Of a stretch of 64,000 nucleotides of DNA, positions 30,207 through 38,222 are shown piece after piece. Within the stretch, counting starts at the first letter, position 1; every line of letters begins with the position of its first letter. The translations under genes were made by a program, and so were the position numbers. The notes below the pieces were generated by a model. It had not been told where the DNA came from. It saw only the letters and a list, made by a program, of their open reading frames with translations, and made no database searches. The stretch spans positions 1 to 64,000 of the forward strand of contig CAUYUJ010017869.1 in the NCBI GenBank assembly GCA_963575745.1, given 5' to 3'. Source of the DNA: Prorocentrum cordatum. Its lineage: Eukaryota > Sar > Dinophyceae > Prorocentrales > Prorocentraceae.

Positions 30207-31010
30207 TTAAAGGTCACAGTAGCCATATATCTCAACTGCAGCCAGGGCATCTTTAAAGCTATGTGCTAGAGCGTTACACAAGGCACGGGGGTAGGGCTCG
30301 GCAATTAAAGTTCGGAAAACACCATTAGACTTTCCGGACAGCTCAACGTGGGGCTTATTACTGTAGCTACAAATGCCGCGGCCAGTGCAAAGACGAGAGC
30401 ATCTGGACAAATCTACATGCACACTCACGATTCTGGTTCGTTTGCGCCACGGCATACTGAAACCACAAAAATCGGTTCGGATGCTACGCACGGGGCAGAG
30501 GCGGCAGGCGGAAGCCGTTGGTGGGCACAGCCATATCCTGCTGGTCGAGGGATTCTCCAACGCACATGGTATGATGAGACGAGCACAGAGCCTCAAGACG
30601 GACGCCGAGAAGGTCATGAGCACGTTCCCGATTCGAACTTTTTCACGGTCCACGGCCGAGAGATCTGGGAGCCCAAGAGGTTCATAATCGCTCCTTAGCC
30701 GGGGAGGCCCGCCACCACGGTCGCGGGCACAAGAAAAACTCGAACATGGAGTCCCCATCCAGACTGCGATTACCAGTGACGCCAGCAACCATCCTCGCAC
30801 AAGTTTTTGCACCTTCGGTAACGTTAGATCATACTGCTCTCCATGGCGAATGTCAAATTCAATGATAGGCAATCCAACATTCCGTCTCCAAACAGCTGAG
30901 AAATTTCCAGACCCAGAAAAAAGCTCAATAGCGAACCGCACAACTATGTAGTTGGCCTTCAAGAGCGGCAGGACCTGCTCATGATGGCGCCAATCTCGGA
31001 AGCGCACTTT
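30207..31010 (-). CDS. Retrotransposon C5-methyltransferase-like domain
   Basis: Frame distinct from the recombinase, overlapping its end by about 50 bp. Visible motifs: AIELFSGSGNFSAVW (AdoMet-binding F/L-F-x-G-x-G type), GTPCSSFSCARDRGGGPP (the Pro-Cys pair of C5-cytosine methyltransferase motif IV) and CALENPSTSRIW (Glu-Asn, motif VI type). The tail is Cys/Arg-rich and ends at a TAA or TAG near 30,207, inside the element. It has no own ATG between the recombinase end and the domain, so it is probably a continuation of the pol frame through a frameshift. Many dinoflagellate DIRS-like elements I remember carry such a domain. Catalytic activity cannot be judged. Confidence 0.65.
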   Translation of the reverse strand, partial: KVRFRDWRHHEQVLPLLKANYIVVRFAIELFSGSGNFSAVWRRNVGLPIIEFDIRHGEQYDLTLPKVQKLVRGWLLASLVIAVWMGTPCSSFSCARDRGGGPPRLRSDYEPLGLPDLSAVDREKVRIGNVLMTFSASVLRLCARLIIPCALENPSTSRIWLCPPTASACRLCPVRSIRTDFCGFSMPWRKRTRIVSVHVDLSRCSRLCTGRGICSYSNKPHVELSGKSNGVFRTLIAEPYPRALCNALAHSFKDALAAVEIYGYCDL

Positions 31011-33469
31011 GCCGCTGCGAGCTGAGCGCCGTGTGGCAGGTAGTGCAACTGCTCCGTCAGACGACCTGCCTTTTGGTAGCGGCGCATCGAGCTTGGCTGG
31101 GCCCACCCGCCACGGTGCTGCACGCCTAGCGGGCTCCGGCGGCCGAGGCTGATGTCGAGGCTCGCGCCCGCGTGTCGGAGCCCGTACAGCGTCGGTGGCC
31201 CCAAGTCCTGGAGGCCCAGCGCCAGCCCGCCCTTCCTGTACTCGTTTCGCCACTGCTGGTAGGTAAACTCGAACAGAGGGGCGTCTGGACCGGTTGCCTG
31301 TCGCCACAGGGCCTCCAGCAGCGGGACCATGAAGTTGTGATCTGGCAGGTCCAGCGGCCGCGAGTCGCCCCACTTGTTGACCTTCGACGGCTGCCCGAGC
31401 TCCATCGGATGGAGGATCACCGCCCACCTCGAGTGGTGCTTGCCTCCGCTCGGCAGCGGCGGCACCAGCTGGCAGCGGCGCAGACTGAGGGCCTCGCTCG
31501 GCCTCAGGTAGAACACCACGCACATCAGCACCGCCACCGCCATGGACCACCGGTCGTTGCGGACCAGCCAGTCGCACAACAGGCATACCACCTCCCACGG
31601 CGTCGGCAGCCGCGACATGCTCGGGCACTTCAGAGCCCATCCCCGGAAAGCCTGGCGGGCAGCCGCCAGGTGGGATCCCCTCTGACGCCCCCACTGTGGG
31701 TTGAAGTAGCAGGTCGCCGACACCAGGCGCGAGCCCAGGCTGGAGTGCGCCCCCTCGAAGTACTGGTAGTCGAAGAAGCCCACGAGCGCGTCGTCGACCT
31801 GCTTCTCCGACTGGAGAGGGAGGAGGCGGCACCGTGCCCAGTCCTCGAAGCTCTGCCAGCTCTCCAGGTACAGCTGCTGGGTGCGCGGCCGGACGCTGGC
31901 CGCCTGGAGGTAGCTCAGCCTCGCCAGCTCCGGAGCCCTCGTAGCAGCCGAGCCCCGGCGGGCAGCCGCGCGCGCGGCGGCACGTCGGGCCTGCGGCTGC
32001 GCCCGGCGCCGCGCCGGCGCCAGCGGCCCGACCCCTTCCAGAGCGCGGTCCCTCGGCAGGGCCGCGACGGGCGTCGATCCCCTCTTGCCCCGAAGGGCCG
32101 GCCTCGCGCTCGCGGCCTGCCAGTGTGGGCCAGCGCCTCCCGGGGCAGCCAGGGCAGCGGCTGCGCTGCCGCCCCGTGGAGCCCGGCCGAGGTCGGGGCA
32201 CGCGGCAGCGTTGCCAGCTCCACGCCCGGCGACGGCGGCCGGCGGCAGTAGCCCTCTCCGCGAGGGAGCATCAGCAGGGTTCTCCTCGCTCGAGATCCAC
32301 CTCAAGTAGACGGAACATCCCGACACAAGCGCCAGGGCAGCCCAGCGCCGGACAACACGGAGCATCCCGGGCGCAGACGTTCGGCCCTTGCTCAGAGCCA
32401 GAACAGCCGACATCGAGTCGCTGAGGATGAGAAGACGTTTATGCCATGTCCGGCTGTTTCGCAGCGCGTGACGAAGTCCCCATAGGGCAGCTCTGGTCTC
32501 AAGAACAGGGATACTCTCAGGACGATCCCAAGCTTGCGACCTCACTGTCCTCCAAGGGCCTGCGACAAGAGATCGAGGCACGAGGTCGACCCCCCGCTCC
32601 AGCCGGGCGCAGACGTCCACGCCCTCCGGCACGTTAGCGCTCTCTGCCTTCTGCCCCGTCACCTTCGCCTCCTCGATCCGCTCCCGGGCCTGCTCACGGG
32701 CCCCTTCTCCACCCTCCTTGAACCTCCAGGCCTCTGAAAAGCTCATCGCGTGCTTCACGTCGGCCTCCAGGCCCACGGTCTCCGTCACCCCAAGACCCCA
32801 CGCAGAAGCGTCAGTGGCCAGGACGCGCGTGCAGATGGGGGCGCACAGGTCCCTGGAGCAGAAGCAGATAAGACAGGAGGCCCACCGCAACTCACGTCGA
32901 ACCGCATCCCAGACTCGAACGCTCTCCCCACGATGACGCCCGATAAAGGCATACACCCCGCTGAAGACCGACAGGAGCTCCCGATGAAGAAGAAACAGAT
33001 GAGTACAGTGGCCCACAAGAACCTCTACCTGCTTCCCGCTCAGGTAGCGCAGACGCGAAGCGTGTTGAAGTGCAAGACGAAGACGCCACACCCTTCTCTC
33101 TTTTCCGATCACCACGGGGCGGTCACTTGGAAACATCCAGCCAAGAGCTTCGCCTCCTGGCCCTGCCTCTACCGGATGAGCTCGCAGACCTACACGCTCG
33201 AGCTCGGTCGCAACCCCCTCGGCCGCTGACCGAGCTCTTCCTGCAGTCTGAGAGAAAGCCACGAAGTTGTCAACATACGCTGCGTGTGCAACCGGTCGTA
33301 GATCTGGGGGGGCTCGGTGGTCCTGGACGCGGGAGTCGTTGTTGAGGCCCGGGACCCGATCACACGCAGCTTCCAGAACTCTCTGACACCAGTTGAGGGC
33401 ATGCGTCCAACCCATCGCCAGCACCTTCAGCCTCGGGAAGATCCACGTGTTTGGTCCTACAGAGGCCCC
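30959..33469 (-). CDS. Retrotransposon pol: RT C-terminal part, RNase H and tyrosine recombinase
   Basis: Begins in frame with GASVGPNTWIFPRLKVLAM, then GWTHALNWCQ (RT motif B region) and HAAYVDNFVAFS (motif C, Y-V-D-N in place of YxDD). RNase H follows: VLATDASAWGLG, ETRAALWGLRHAL, LILSDSMSAVLAL, and ENPADAPSRRG. After a basic Ala/Arg linker the recombinase starts (SYLQAASVRPRTQQLYLESW) and shows the active-site set: Arg in FYLRPSEALSLR, Arg-His in LYGLRHAGAS, Trp in HRGGWAQPSS and the nucleophile Tyr in MRRYQKAGR. It ends 30,959. In-cell role by family: cDNA synthesis and site-specific integration of a circular intermediate. Confidence 0.88.
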   Translation of the reverse strand, partial: GASVGPNTWIFPRLKVLAMGWTHALNWCQRVLEAACDRVPGLNNDSRVQDHRAPPDLRPVAHAAYVDNFVAFSQTAGRARSAAEGVATELERVGLRAHPVEAGPGGEALGWMFPSDRPVVIGKERRVWRLRLALQHASRLRYLSGKQVEVLVGHCTHLFLLHRELLSVFSGVYAFIGRHRGESVRVWDAVRRELRWASCLICFCSRDLCAPICTRVLATDASAWGLGVTETVGLEADVKHAMSFSEAWRFKEGGEGAREQARERIEEAKVTGQKAESANVPEGVDVCARLERGVDLVPRSLVAGPWRTVRSQAWDRPESIPVLETRAALWGLRHALRNSRTWHKRLLILSDSMSAVLALSKGRTSAPGMLRVVRRWAALALVSGCSVYLRWISSEENPADAPSRRGLLPPAAVAGRGAGNAAACPDLGRAPRGGSAAAALAAPGGAGPHWQAASARPALRGKRGSTPVAALPRDRALEGVGPLAPARRRAQPQARRAAARAAARRGSAATRAPELARLSYLQAASVRPRTQQLYLESWQSFEDWARCRLLPLQSEKQVDDALVGFFDYQYFEGAHSSLGSRLVSATCYFNPQWGRQRGSHLAAARQAFRGWALKCPSMSRLPTPWEVVCLLCDWLVRNDRWSMAVAVLMCVVFYLRPSEALSLRRCQLVPPLPSGGKHHSRWAVILHPMELGQPSKVNKWGDSRPLDLPDHNFMVPLLEALWRQATGPDAPLFEFTYQQWRNEYRKGGLALGLQDLGPPTLYGLRHAGASLDISLGRRSPLGVQHRGGWAQPSSMRRYQKAGRLTEQLHYLPHGAQLAAAKCASEIGAIMSRSCRS

Positions 33470-33785
33470 CTTCTACAGTACAGGTGACACCTACGCGTCC
33501 CGCCCGAACCTTCCCGAGACCAAAATAGGGCCTAAGGGGCTCGGGCAGGGCCATTTGGTAAAAAGCATCCTGGATGTCGGTTTGACCCAATTCAAGGGCC
33601 AGGTCGGCCGCGGCGAACAAACGTGAAAAAGAATCCCCCGAGGCAAGACGGGTTTTGGGCGGATCCTTAAACCAACAGTTAGACCTACGGGCGTCAATGA
33701 TTAAACGCTGGGTCCTGTTTTTCTTCCAGACCGAAAAAAGGCCACACTGCTCTTTTACTTCTAAACCGAATTCAAGCATCCCACG
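33470..33785 (-). CDS. Retrotransposon pol: RT N-terminal part
   Basis: Follows an in-frame TAA (33,786-33,788). Reads RGMLEFGLEVKEQCGLFSVW, QRLIIDARRSNCWFKDPP (RT motif 1), GQTDIQDAFYQMALP (motif A, both Asp present) and PYFGLGKVRAGRVGV. The frame is lost at a run of five G on the coding strand near 33,466-33,470 and continues one base over in the next segment. One extra G explains it. Confidence 0.85.
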
Positions 33786-34514
33786 TTAAGCTAGAGCCCG
33801 GATGACACGCTCATATTCACGAGGACGGTGGAGGAGAGGATCGAGGCACGGGCGTTGAGGGACCCCGTTCGAGCTCAAACGCTCGCCCGCCAGATCCTTT
33901 GGCAAGAGGTAGTCTTCAACAAACTTCTGAACTTCATCGCGTCCATTCTCGACAAGACCCCCCAGGTCCCGGGGCACCCCAGCAGCAGGAAGACTGAGAA
34001 GGTCAAGGTTCAGAGGGGCCACAGAGACAGGGGACCCCTGATAGCTGTGGGACGCCTGGAGCTCTCGAAAGGCCCCCCGGCAGGTGAGGTCGGCAGGAAG
34101 CTTCCCCCACCGGGCAACGCACTCACGAACGTGCGTCAGCCCAAGGTCGTGCACAAGAGGCCTGAATTGCGCCGGCGAAGCGGTGTCGGTGCCACCACCG
34201 ACAGGCTCACTGGCGGGCGTGTCCTGGTAGCCGCCGAGCTCGTTGAGCGCCCGCGCCACGTCAGACTCCCAGTCGGGCCGGTGCTCACTGGCCTCCACGC
34301 GTCGTCGTACGGAACGCGACAGAGACCCCCAGCCATCATCACGCCGAACGCGCTCCTGAACAGCCAAGGGAAGAGCGTCACGCTGGGCCACAAAACTCGC
34401 GCGACCTTCCGGGGCGGAGGTCTCCCTCCGCGGTGGCTGTCGATCGTGCCCCCCCTCATGTGTGAAGGCCAGCAGGGTGGGGTCGCCCTCTGGCCTAGGC
34501 CCATCACGCGCCAT
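33786..34514 (-). CDS. Retrotransposon pol N-terminal segment
   Basis: 242 codons. The ATG overlaps the preceding stop by 11 bp (ATGGCGCGTGA). Basic and disordered start (GGHDRQPPRRETSAPEGRAS), then LVHDLGLTHVRECVARWGKL, PLNLDLLSLPAAGVPRDLGG and VPQRPCLDPLLHRPREYERV, a lead-in I remember directly before RT in dinoflagellate DIRS-like elements. Terminated by TAA at 33,786, with RT continuing in the same frame after it. Confidence 0.7.
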   Translation of the reverse strand: MARDGPRPEGDPTLLAFTHEGGHDRQPPRRETSAPEGRASFVAQRDALPLAVQERVRRDDGWGSLSRSVRRRVEASEHRPDWESDVARALNELGGYQDTPASEPVGGGTDTASPAQFRPLVHDLGLTHVRECVARWGKLPADLTCRGAFRELQASHSYQGSPVSVAPLNLDLLSLPAAGVPRDLGGLVENGRDEVQKFVEDYLLPKDLAGERLSSNGVPQRPCLDPLLHRPREYERVIRALA

Positions 34515-35040
34515 CTTTGCGCGAGAGTTTGGCTTCCTCCCGCGCCTTTCTCATCTGCTTGGTAACCTCGACGTCTCGGCCAATCTCCTTTGACACCCCC
34601 TCCACCAACTCGGGGCAGATCATCACCTCCCCACCCAAGCGGTGCGAGCCGGAGAAGTAGGCCGCCTCGTCGCGAGTCACCCCCTGCGCCTGCTCGTTCG
34701 CCTTGCCGCCCTTGTTCTTCTTCTCGTAGTGAAACTCAATCACCTGGCACCGCCTCAAGACGACTTCGAGCCCGACCAGGTTCGGGAGGTCGATCTGATC
34801 GTACTCCCCGAAGAACTGGAAGGCTCGCATCCCGTGCTCGTGCTCCTGAACCCCGAAGTCCGTGTTGGACAGCTTCAGGTGGGCGACCCACCAGCGGTGG
34901 TGGTCAATGGGCCCGCCGCCACGGCGGTCCACGAACTGCACGCACCAGAGCACGGTTCGCGGCCCCGGCATGGGCCAGTCCTTGAACTCGACCTGCTGCA
35001 CCTTCACCGCCACCTCGCGCCACAACCGCTGCCTGACCCC
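34504..35040 (-). CDS. Retrotransposon gag-like ORF, second half
   Basis: In the same frame as the segment ending at 35,041 and separated from it only by one TAA. Reads RLWREVAVKVQQVEFKDWPM, HHRWWVAHLKLSNTDFGVQE, EVVLRRCQVIEFHYEKKNKG, ending with a charged helix VTKQMRKAREEAKLSRKDGA. There is no ATG near the start, which again argues that the TAA interrupts one ORF. Role inferred from position only. Confidence 0.6.
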   Translation of the reverse strand, partial: GVRQRLWREVAVKVQQVEFKDWPMPGPRTVLWCVQFVDRRGGGPIDHHRWWVAHLKLSNTDFGVQEHEHGMRAFQFFGEYDQIDLPNLVGLEVVLRRCQVIEFHYEKKNKGGKANEQAQGVTRDEAAYFSGSHRLGGEVMICPELVEGVSKEIGRDVEVTKQMRKAREEAKLSRKDGA

Positions 35041-35781
35041 TTAGCTGTTGTACTGCACGCCCAGCACACGAGCGTCCGAGCTCGAAGCCGAAGGAGCCTT
35101 CGCGGCCACGTAGTCCGCCGGCGTCTCATCCGTGCGCAGGCGCTCCACGAAGACCCACTCAGCCGAGCGGGGGGCCGGCACCAGCCCCATCCGCCCGTCG
35201 GGCGAGACCAGGGCGTCCGACGACATCGCCACCTCGTCGCCGACGGCGAACCCCAGGGACCCGTTGGCCACTGCGATCACCCAGCGGCCCTCGGGCGCGG
35301 CGGGCGCGCGAACCTCACGCTCGCGCCCCCTCGGGGTGAGAGTCCCACGGACCTCCCCCGCCGCGCCTGCGTCGACGATCGGGGGCGGCATGGGCCCGGC
35401 GCCGAGGTCTCCGCCGCCATCTCCGCCAGGTGGGTGCACCACCGGGCCTCGGCGACGCTCCTCCGCGTTGGCCACGCCGTCGGCCTCGTCCAGCAACCTC
35501 TCCCACTGCCGTCCCTGGGGGAAGGCTCCGAAATTGTAGGTGTTCTCATCGCCGATCTCAATCGGTGCGCGACCCGGCACCGTCTCCCACGCCACCGCCA
35601 CTATGTCCGGGTTCCGGTAGGGCTGCAAGTCCTCGATGTAGACGTCCCCGTCCGGCGTCAAGACGACGCACTCCCCCTGAAAGCACCGCAGGCGCGCCAA
35701 TATCAACCTTTGGTGCCACAAGGGCGCACCTCGGACGCCGTACTTCACCCACGCCACGTCCTTCTCCTCCCGAGACGACAT
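35041..35781 (-). CDS. Retrotransposon gag-like ORF, first half
   Basis: 246 codons: KDVAWVKYGVRGAPLWHQRL, VVLTPDGDVYIEDLQPYRNP, a Gly/Pro-rich linker, then GRWVIAVANGSLGFAVGDEV, SPDGRMGLVPAPRSAEWVFV, and a TAA at 35,041. It overlaps the 3' part of the membrane ORF (35,558-35,781) in another frame. The style WVKYGVRGAPLWHQRL recurs, from memory, in dinoflagellate retroelement ORFs. Function not established. Confidence 0.6.
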   Translation of the reverse strand: MSSREEKDVAWVKYGVRGAPLWHQRLILARLRCFQGECVVLTPDGDVYIEDLQPYRNPDIVAVAWETVPGRAPIEIGDENTYNFGAFPQGRQWERLLDEADGVANAEERRRGPVVHPPGGDGGGDLGAGPMPPPIVDAGAAGEVRGTLTPRGREREVRAPAAPEGRWVIAVANGSLGFAVGDEVAMSSDALVSPDGRMGLVPAPRSAEWVFVERLRTDETPADYVAAKAPSASSSDARVLGVQYNS

Positions 35782-36151
35782 CCTTGGAGTCGAGCGGCGC
35801 CGGCGAGCTCCTCGTCACACAGAGCCGCACCAGCAGGCTGAGCACCCAGGCTAGGCCCACGATCCCGACGCCCGTCAGCAGGCCAGCCACGAACGGCACC
35901 CACCAGCTGCACGACGCCAAGTCACTCGAGCACTCCTCGGCCGCCTCGCAGGCTGGGCACGAGGGCGCCTGAGGACACTGGGTCGCGTGGCACGCTGGGC
36001 ACCGCAAGTCAGGGCAGCGCAGATTCGGACAGGGAGGGATCGCCGGGCACGAGAAGGTCGGACATCTCGGCACCGGCGGGCACCGCAACAGCCAACCGTA
36101 AATCGCCTGTGAAACACCGGCGACAGCAGTGACCAGCAACTCCGATGCCAT
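35558..36151 (-). CDS. Retrotransposon ORF1: Cys/Pro-rich protein with one membrane helix
   Basis: Start chosen at MASELLVTAVAGVSQAIYGW (36,151), 28 nt after the DinoSL-like boundary of repeat X. Residues about 24-75 carry many CP pairs (RCPTFSCPAIPPCPNLRCPD, CPACHATQCPQAPSCPACE), then a strong hydrophobic segment WWVPFVAGLLTGVGIVGLAW and LSLLVRLCV, predicted as a membrane helix. After about residue 125 it overlaps the gag-like frame and the composition becomes arbitrary, so the two ORFs are probably linked by a frameshift. Confidence 0.6.
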   Translation of the reverse strand: MASELLVTAVAGVSQAIYGWLLRCPPVPRCPTFSCPAIPPCPNLRCPDLRCPACHATQCPQAPSCPACEAAEECSSDLASCSWWVPFVAGLLTGVGIVGLAWVLSLLVRLCVTRSSPAPLDSKDVVSGGEGRGVGEVRRPRCALVAPKVDIGAPAVLSGGVRRLDAGRGRLHRGLAALPEPGHSGGGVGDGAGSRTD

Positions 36152-36178
36152 CCGCCGCGCGCCAGAAAGCGCGCTCAG

Positions 36179-36343
36179 AGCCTTGAGCCCAAACGGGTAA
36201 GGACATGGAGAAGGGAAAAGAGAGAACGGGAGAGAGAGACCTGGCAAGTGTCTCCACCCGCGGTACAAGGGTCATCCTCACGGATTCAACAGCCTTCCCG
36301 AACGAATTCCGCTCAACGCTAGAACGATACCAAGGTGATTTAC

Positions 36344-36346
<3 letters not shown>
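36179..36346 (-). repeat. Split direct repeat X, 5' outer copy
   Basis: 168 bp. On the coding strand it starts at TTGGTAAATCACC and ends CCGTTTGGGCTCAAGGCT. Identity with the inner copy stops exactly there. About six differences between copies by eye. Confidence 0.9.
36181..36202 (-). promoter_or_regulatory. DinoSL-like sequence at the inner edge of repeat X
   Basis: Coding-strand CCTTACCCG followed by TTTGGGCTCAAG matches the 21-nt core of DinoSL at 17 of 21 positions without gaps, ending with the intact GGCTCAAG. It is 28 nt upstream of the ORF1 ATG and present in both X copies (also 29,875-29,896). Confidence 0.5.
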
Positions 36347-36420
<74 letters not shown>

Positions 36421-36475
36421 CACATACACATATACATATACATATACAGATACATATGCATATACATACACATAC

Positions 36476-36516
<41 letters not shown>

Positions 36517-36524
36517 CACACGTG

Positions 36525-36570
<46 letters not shown>

Positions 36571-36823
36571 CACATACACATATACGTATACATATACATA
36601 TGCATATGCACACACATATACATATACATATATGCATACACATTTACATTTATACGAATGCACATATACATGTACATATATACAGACACATATGTAAATA
36701 TACCTTTATATATACTTATACATAAACATATAGCTATACATTTACATATACATATACATATATATACACATATTCATAGATATGTAAATATAAATATACA
36801 TATACGTATACATATTCATATAC

Positions 36824-36854
<31 letters not shown>

Positions 36855-36870
36855 CATATACACATGCATG
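36347..36870. repeat. TATA/TACATA microsatellite at the right border of the retrotransposon
   Basis: ATACAT units with ACAC and ATGC variants, abutting the element end TACCAA. Confidence 0.95.
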
Positions 36871-36929
36871 ATTTTTTATAAGATCAGCAAAATGGCACAG
36901 GAAAAGGCACTTCACATTAGAAATACGTA

Positions 36930-37276
36930 TGTTACCGAACGGGGGGGGAAACATAATCATTCTTCAACAATGAAAGTTCCACAAACAACAATAACAACAA
37001 CAACAATCAGTTTAAGACTGTTCGGTCTTATCTGCTCGAGTGTCCGTCAACGCGTATTTCCCAAACCCTCGATACCCACCCTCTTCGTTTTCGATCGTAC
37101 CCCTTTGGGAGGGTATACGTGTCTTCCCTGCAGGCTGGGCCCTGGCAAACGGCGGGGCGGCCGCCGACCGTCGGCCTGGCCAGCGGCAGCGCTGATCGGC
37201 GGCAACCCGACCCCAAGAGGGACGGACAGGGGACCGACCACGACGACGACGACGACGACGTCGACGACGACGACGG

Positions 37277-37309
<33 letters not shown>

Positions 37310-38130
37310 AGAACGAGAGAGAGAACGACCGCAGGGCCACGAAGGGCACGAAGTAGGCCACGAAGGGCGACAGCGGGGACACGAACAGAATGCGTATGGG
37401 GCCACGAAGAGCGCGACCGAGCGGGGGCCACGAAGGGCAGATAATGCGGGGCCACAGAAGGCAACGACGGGGCCACTGACGGTAGCAACTGGGCCACGTA
37501 GGACAGCGAGGGGACCACCAAGGACGACACCGGGGACACGAAGGGCAACGAGGGGGCCATGAAGGGCAGCGACGGGACCACGAACGGCTACAACGGGGCC
37601 ACGAAGGGCAGCGAGGGGGCCACGAAGGGCTGCAACGGGGCCACGAAGGGCAGCGAGGGGACCACGAGGGGCTGCGACGGGGCCACGAAGGGCAGCGAGG
37701 GGCAACGAAGGGCGCCACGAAGGGCTGCAACGGGGCCACGAACGGCAGCGAAATCCCGTTCCTAAAAAATCGGATAGGGAGTAAGCGCGAGCGTGACTCC
37801 TGGGGGCCTGAGTGTCCGGAGCGCGGCGCTGGAGTAAATTGCGTGAAGTTCCAACGCAAAGGCGCTATTCTTTAGTAGTTTGCAAGCGAATCTCTAACGA
37901 GAGCACGCCTCCAGAGCGCCGGGAGAACGATTCCTGAGTAAATGGTATGGACGTCCCAAGCGAGAGCGCGATTCCGGAATAAAACGCGAGGAGGTCTCAG
38001 GCGGGAGCGGGGGCCCTGGCTTCAATTTGAAGATGAAGATTTTCTCTGATAAAAAATACAGGGTGCGTGCGCCGGGAGGGGCACATCACTTCAAAAATAC
38101 AACGTGCACCGGAGGGGGGGGTCAAGAATA
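36930..38130 (+). repeat. Composite CAA repeat unit, forward
   Basis: Short (CAA)n (36,970-37,010), conserved block with CGTATTTCCCAAACCCTCGA, hairpin TACCCCTTTGGGAGGGTA (37,099), CCTGCAGG block, (CGA)n (37,238-37,310), the 21-bp GGCCACGAAGGGC array (37,330-37,755) and degenerate 41-bp repeats (37,790-38,020). Confidence 0.8.
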
Positions 38131-38149
38131 ATTATGTATCATTTGTGAA

Positions 38150-38161
38150 TTCAACAACAAC

Positions 38162-38222
<61 letters not shown>

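Larger units (their letters stand above)
29695..36346 (-). mobile_element. Tyrosine-recombinase retrotransposon with split direct repeats (Ngaro-type ends)
   Basis: Coding strand is minus. In coding order the terminal blocks are X (36,346-36,179), internal ORFs, Y (30,173-30,041), X (30,040-29,873), 45 bp, Y (29,827-29,695). X is 168 bp in both copies and Y is 133 bp in both. This X-ORFs-Y-X-Y order is the split-direct-repeat layout of Ngaro/PAT-type YR elements, not LTRs. Coding order: Cys-rich membrane ORF, gag-like ORF, then RT, RNase H, tyrosine recombinase, and a methyltransferase-like domain. The X copies differ at about six positions by eye. The RT and recombinase residues I can see are intact, but two in-frame TAA codons and one frameshift make this copy non-autonomous as read. 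No target-site duplication is visible, as expected for YR elements. Confidence 0.88.

Noticed and set aside
31172-32251. Plus-strand 359-codon frame and the minus-strand third frame over the recombinase
   Set aside because: Shadows of the GC-rich RNase H and recombinase coding sequence, which carries recognisable active-site motifs.
34642-35841. Plus-strand 399-codon frame
   Set aside because: Antisense shadow of the gag-like ORF; Arg/His/Leu-rich without motifs.
36179-36346. Long terminal repeats of a Gypsy/Copia-type element
   Set aside because: The blocks are not arranged as simple terminal repeats, there is no integrase or protease, and a tyrosine recombinase is present; split direct repeats explain the order.
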